From positions 146,629 through 210,628 of the forward strand of contig CAIVVT010000288.1 of NCBI GenBank assembly GCA_903909435.1: a stretch of DNA of 64,000 nucleotides. The letters are read 5' to 3'. The stretch is from an uncultured Acidobacteriia bacterium (lineage in GTDB: Bacteria; Acidobacteriota; Terriglobia; Bryobacterales; Bryobacteraceae). Every line of letters starts with the position of its first letter. Positions within the stretch are counted from its first letter, which is position 1. The notes beneath the pieces are model-generated. The model saw only the letters and a list, made by a program, of their open reading frames with translations. It did no database searches and was not told where the DNA came from. The translations under genes and the position numbers were made by a program. Shown here piece after piece: positions 61,657-64,000 of the stretch.

Positions 61657-62286
61657 GTGGCTGAATTCGTTAATCCGGAAGTGGAATGGGCAAAGCGTTT
61701 GCTCGAAGGCGATGCGGCGGCGTTCACGCCCTTTGTGGAGAGTTTTCAGTCGAAGGTATTTCAATACACGTGGATGATGTGCGGGCAGCGCGAGGACGCC
61801 GAAGAGGTGGCTCAGGACACGTTGCTCAAGGTCTTCGAGAGCTTCGACCAACTGCGCGAGCCGGAGCACGTGAAAGCGTGGGTTTTTCGCATCGCGAGGA
61901 ACTACTGCCTGATGAAGCGGAGGCGCAGCGTGTTCGCGCCGGACAAGGAGTTTTCGCTAGACGAGCTGATGCCGGGCCGAATGCCGGGAAATGACTCGCC
62001 CGGGAGCGCTGCGTCCGACCGTGTGCCCGATCAGCGGGAACTGCCCGAGCAGCGGTTGTTGCGTGCTGAATTGAACCACGAGTTGGAGACGGCGATGCAG
62101 GAGCTGCCAGCAAACTACCGCTCTGTGGTGCTGTTGCGCGACGTGGAGGGGTTATCCACGACAGAAGCGGCGGAAGTTCTCGATTTGAGCGAAGACGTTG
62201 TCAAACAGCGGCTCCACCGGGGCCGCCTGGCGTTGAGGAAACGATTGGCCGGCTATCTGACGCCTGCCGGAAAGGTCTCCGAATGA
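61657..62286 (+). CDS. ECF-type sigma factor (RpoE-like)
   Basis: 209 residues from GTG 61657. Sigma region 2 (FQSKVFQYTWMMCGQREDAEEVAQDTLLKVFESFDQLREPEHVKAWVFRIARNYCLMKRR) and region 4 (MQELPANYRSVVLLRDVEGLSTTEAAEVLDLSEDVVKQRLHRGRLALRKRL). The linker between them is about 45 residues. It overlaps the zinc-finger anti-sigma gene by 4 bases (ATGA at 62283-62286), so this is a classic ECF/anti-sigma pair. Targets unknown; the efflux genes nearby are candidates (inference). Confidence 0.92.
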   Translation: MAEFVNPEVEWAKRLLEGDAAAFTPFVESFQSKVFQYTWMMCGQREDAEEVAQDTLLKVFESFDQLREPEHVKAWVFRIARNYCLMKRRRSVFAPDKEFSLDELMPGRMPGNDSPGSAASDRVPDQRELPEQRLLRAELNHELETAMQELPANYRSVVLLRDVEGLSTTEAAEVLDLSEDVVKQRLHRGRLALRKRLAGYLTPAGKVSE

Positions 62287-62582
62287 GCCCCGTCAAACAC
62301 GAACACGGCCCGGCCGATCCACTTCCCCCGGAGGCCTGCCTGGAGGTTTTCGAAAAGCTTTCGGAGTATCTCGACGGCGAACTCTCCCCACAAGACTGCG
62401 CACATATTCAGGAACACATCCGGGACTGCGAACCGTGCGTCGCCTTCGTGGAATCGTTGAAGACGAGCATTCGCGCCTCTCGCGAGCTTCGATCACAGGA
62501 GACAGTGCGAGAGTTACCGGAGGCGACGCGGGAAGAACTGAAGGCCGCCTGGAGAGCGGCCTTGCAGCGGCGAACTGGATGA
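62283..62582 (+). CDS. Zinc-finger (zf-HC2) anti-sigma factor, soluble
   Basis: 99 residues. zf-HC2 signature: CLEVFEKLSEYLDGELSPQDCAHIQEHIRDCEPCVAF, with the metal ligands of HIQEHIRDCEPC (HxxxCxxC). There is no membrane helix, so this is a short cytoplasmic ZAS-type anti-sigma factor, as in redox-sensing pairs (RsrA-like), which release the sigma factor when zinc thiols are oxidised. Start overlaps the sigma stop (ATGA). Confidence 0.88.
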   Translation: MSPVKHEHGPADPLPPEACLEVFEKLSEYLDGELSPQDCAHIQEHIRDCEPCVAFVESLKTSIRASRELRSQETVRELPEATREELKAAWRAALQRRTG

Positions 62583-62626
62583 TCTGCGCTCGACGCCAGT
62601 CGCCATCGAAAACAGCTCACTGGCGC

Positions 62627-63744
62627 CTACCTCAATTGACCAGAGGCATACTGCAAGGCCGAATATTGCGACTGGTAGTCGTACTTCGCACCCAGGCTCT
62701 CGATTTCGGCACGGGTAAGATTCAATTGCGCCTGTGTCAATTCGACAATCGACGATAGGCCCAGGTTGTAGCGGCCTTGCGCCAGTGCTAACGCGAGCGA
62801 GGCTTGCTTCACGAACTGCGCGACCACGTCGAGCCGTTGATATGCGGTTGACGCGCTGGCCCATGCCACCCGGACGTCGCGGGTGACCCGCAATCGGATG
62901 TCCTTGGACCTCTGGTCTTCCGCAGCCGCACGGTAACGCGCCGCTTCACGCCGAGCGTTGAACAAGTGGCCGTTGAATATGGGAATATTCAAATTCACGG
63001 CGGCCCCTTCGTACTCAGTGGGTATCTGCCCTGCGTTGATAAGAGGCAGAAACCCGGCAACGGCCGCCAGACTTACGGTCGGACGGTTCAGGTCCTTCTC
63101 CGCTTCCGCGAACCGGTGCGCGGCATCGCTGGAGAGGCGCAAGCTGGCCACCTCCGGCCGGTTCTTCAAGGCTTCGTCAATCATGGGCTGGGGCTGATCG
63201 GGCGGACTCGCGGGGAGTGGCTCATCCGTCAACTCAAAGCTCGCCGGCTGATCCGAGCCGATCGCGCGGGCCAGTTCGGCGAAGGCCTGCTGTACGCCAT
63301 CCTGCGCGCGAATCAGAAGCAGTTTAGCATCCGACAGATTCACTTCCGTGAAGCTGACGTCAAGCTGGGACTTCAGCTTGTTCTGCATCAGGGTTGTCAC
63401 CTGGTCGAACAACTGCTGTCTTGCAGCCACGGTCTCGCGAGCGACCTTCACCACGGCCTGCGCCTGCAGAGCGTTGAAGTAGGCCTGATTCACACGCAGC
63501 AGCACATCGTAGCGCGTCGCCTGGTAGTCCTGCTGCACCGCCTGCGCCTGCAACTTCGAACTGGCAACGAGATTGCTGGTGCGGCCGAGATCGGTAATGA
63601 GTTGAGAGACGCTGATTCCCTGGCCGAAGCGGTCGAACAGGCGGGAGGCCGAGAGTGATCCGGCGCCAAAGCGCGCATCATGGTTCGACTGGGAGCCAGT
63701 AAGGTCGGCGCTCACAGACGGATAGTAGGCCGAACGCGCTTCCC
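62627..63744 (-). pseudogene. TolC-family efflux channel gene, 5' end cut off by an IS21-like insertion
   Basis: The readable frame (open from GTG 63715) encodes about 362 residues of an outer-membrane efflux protein: QLITDLGRTSNLVASSKLQAQAVQQDYQATRYDVLLRVNQAYFNALQAQAVV, then a second helical repeat RPEVASLRLSSDAAHRFAEAEKDLNRPTVSLAAVAGF, and the end RYNLGLSSIVELTQAQLNLTRAEIESLGAKYDYQSQYSALQYASGQLR. Homology continues upstream of 63715 (EARSAYYPSVSADLTG) and stops at 63744, where the insertion sequence begins. The first ~90 residues, including the signal peptide, are missing, so the product cannot reach the outer membrane. Confidence 0.78.
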
Positions 63745-64000
63745 TGATGCGTATTCCGGAGCATGCTGATCAGCGTTCCGGGCTGATGTCGATCGCGATT
63801 CCGGGATGATGCCGATCACGATTCCGGGCTGATGGCGATCACCATTCCGGCGGGAAGCCGATCACTTTTGAGGGCTTCGCGGAATGGCGATCGGCATCCC
63901 CGGAAACAGTTTCTAAAGCCGTCTTCATGAGGCGCGCTGGGCAGACCGGCGGCACCGGGTCTTCACTGACAGGTGGAGGTCCAGGTTGCCGCAAGAAAGG
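63745..64000. mobile_element. Terminal part of an IS21-family-like insertion sequence (continues beyond window)
   Basis: The boundary begins TGATGCGTATTCCGG, which resembles an IS21-type end beginning TG. It is followed by multiple 23-bp terminal repeats and an inverted copy of the repeat at 63881-63898. On the minus strand a short frame LDLHLSVKTRCRRSAQRAS stops at 63925-63927; it may be the C-terminal tail of the element's last gene, but this is weak. No transposase domain is inside the window. It interrupts the tolC-like gene. Confidence 0.65.
63783..63851 (+). repeat. Three tandem 23-bp IS-end repeats
   Basis: Units 63783-63805, 63806-63828 and 63829-63851 follow the pattern NTGATGNCGATCNCNATTCC then GGG or GGC. 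Degenerate further units lie before (63745-63782) and after (63852-63866). Multiple terminal repeats are the transposase-binding sites of IS21-type elements. Confidence 0.75.

Noticed and set aside
63925..64000. Transposase gene fragment
   Set aside because: Only about 24 codons of uncertain frame are visible; kept as a remark in the IS entry and not called as a CDS.

Overview
The window looks like a chromosomal segment of an Acidobacteriota bacterium, probably from the Solibacter/Bryobacter side of the phylum. This is inferred from protein families, not from a marker gene. The signs are two proteins of the VWFA-related acidobacterial type, an Oar-like TonB receptor with a carboxypeptidase-regulatory N-terminus, short PadR regulators, CRTAC1 (ASPIC/UnbV) and two-component-propeller proteins, and many exported multiheme cytochromes. 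There are no rRNA or tRNA genes and no CRISPR array that I can see. The only mobile DNA is an IS21-like end at the right edge.

Layout. 1-7.3 kb: a histidine kinase and the start of its response regulator, divergent from an exported small-protein/OB-like/CcmH operon; an SQR-like flavoprotein; an ECF sigma factor; and a second OB-like protein. 7.3-11.5 kb: M48-type protease, nucleoside phosphorylase, an ArsM-like methyltransferase with an in-frame TGA, and RidA. 11.9-20.9 kb: a tightly coupled five-gene operon of exported proteins (haem propeller, CRTAC1, deca-haem cytochrome, propeller, solute-binding protein). 21-29.5 kb: two PadR regulators flanking a large VWFA protein and a nona-haem cytochrome. 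30-45.4 kb: racemase, CdaA-CdaR fusion, a pseudogene, beta-barrel, TonB receptor, sigma-54 activator, STAS protein, VWA protein and a NarL/NarX-type pair. 45.7-51.6 kb: HtrA protease, a peroxiredoxin-DsbD fusion with an in-frame TGA, and a P3A ATPase. 51.9-54.5 kb: a second nona-haem cytochrome. 55-63.7 kb: an RND efflux operon, OsmC, an ECF/anti-sigma pair, and a tolC-like gene cut by the IS.

Most interesting results. (1) Two genes carry an in-frame TGA exactly at the catalytic cysteine position of their family: ArsM-like at 10417-10419 and peroxiredoxin at 47791-47793. In both, the TGA is followed by a perfect 7-bp hairpin whose apical loop presents G-U at nucleotides 25-26 counted from the U of UGA, which fits bacterial SECIS elements. 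Both are best read as selenoproteins. (2) A small sigma-54 regulon can be read from DNA: -24/-12 promoters at 1411-1426 (+) and 6379-6394 (-), each with an upstream 13-bp palindrome CGCAAGGCTTGCG and a degenerate second copy 31-32 bp further out. They drive two members of one exported protein family, beside a kinase/response-regulator pair arranged like ZraSR-ZraP. (3) Both PadR genes and the nona-haem cytochrome gene share an upstream dyad TAGATG-N7-CACYKA, suggesting PadR control of the cytochrome.

Overall the segment is rich in exported redox functions: multiheme cytochromes, CcmH, an SQR-like enzyme, selenium-based thiol chemistry and DsbD-like reduction, with metal- or redox-stress signalling around them.
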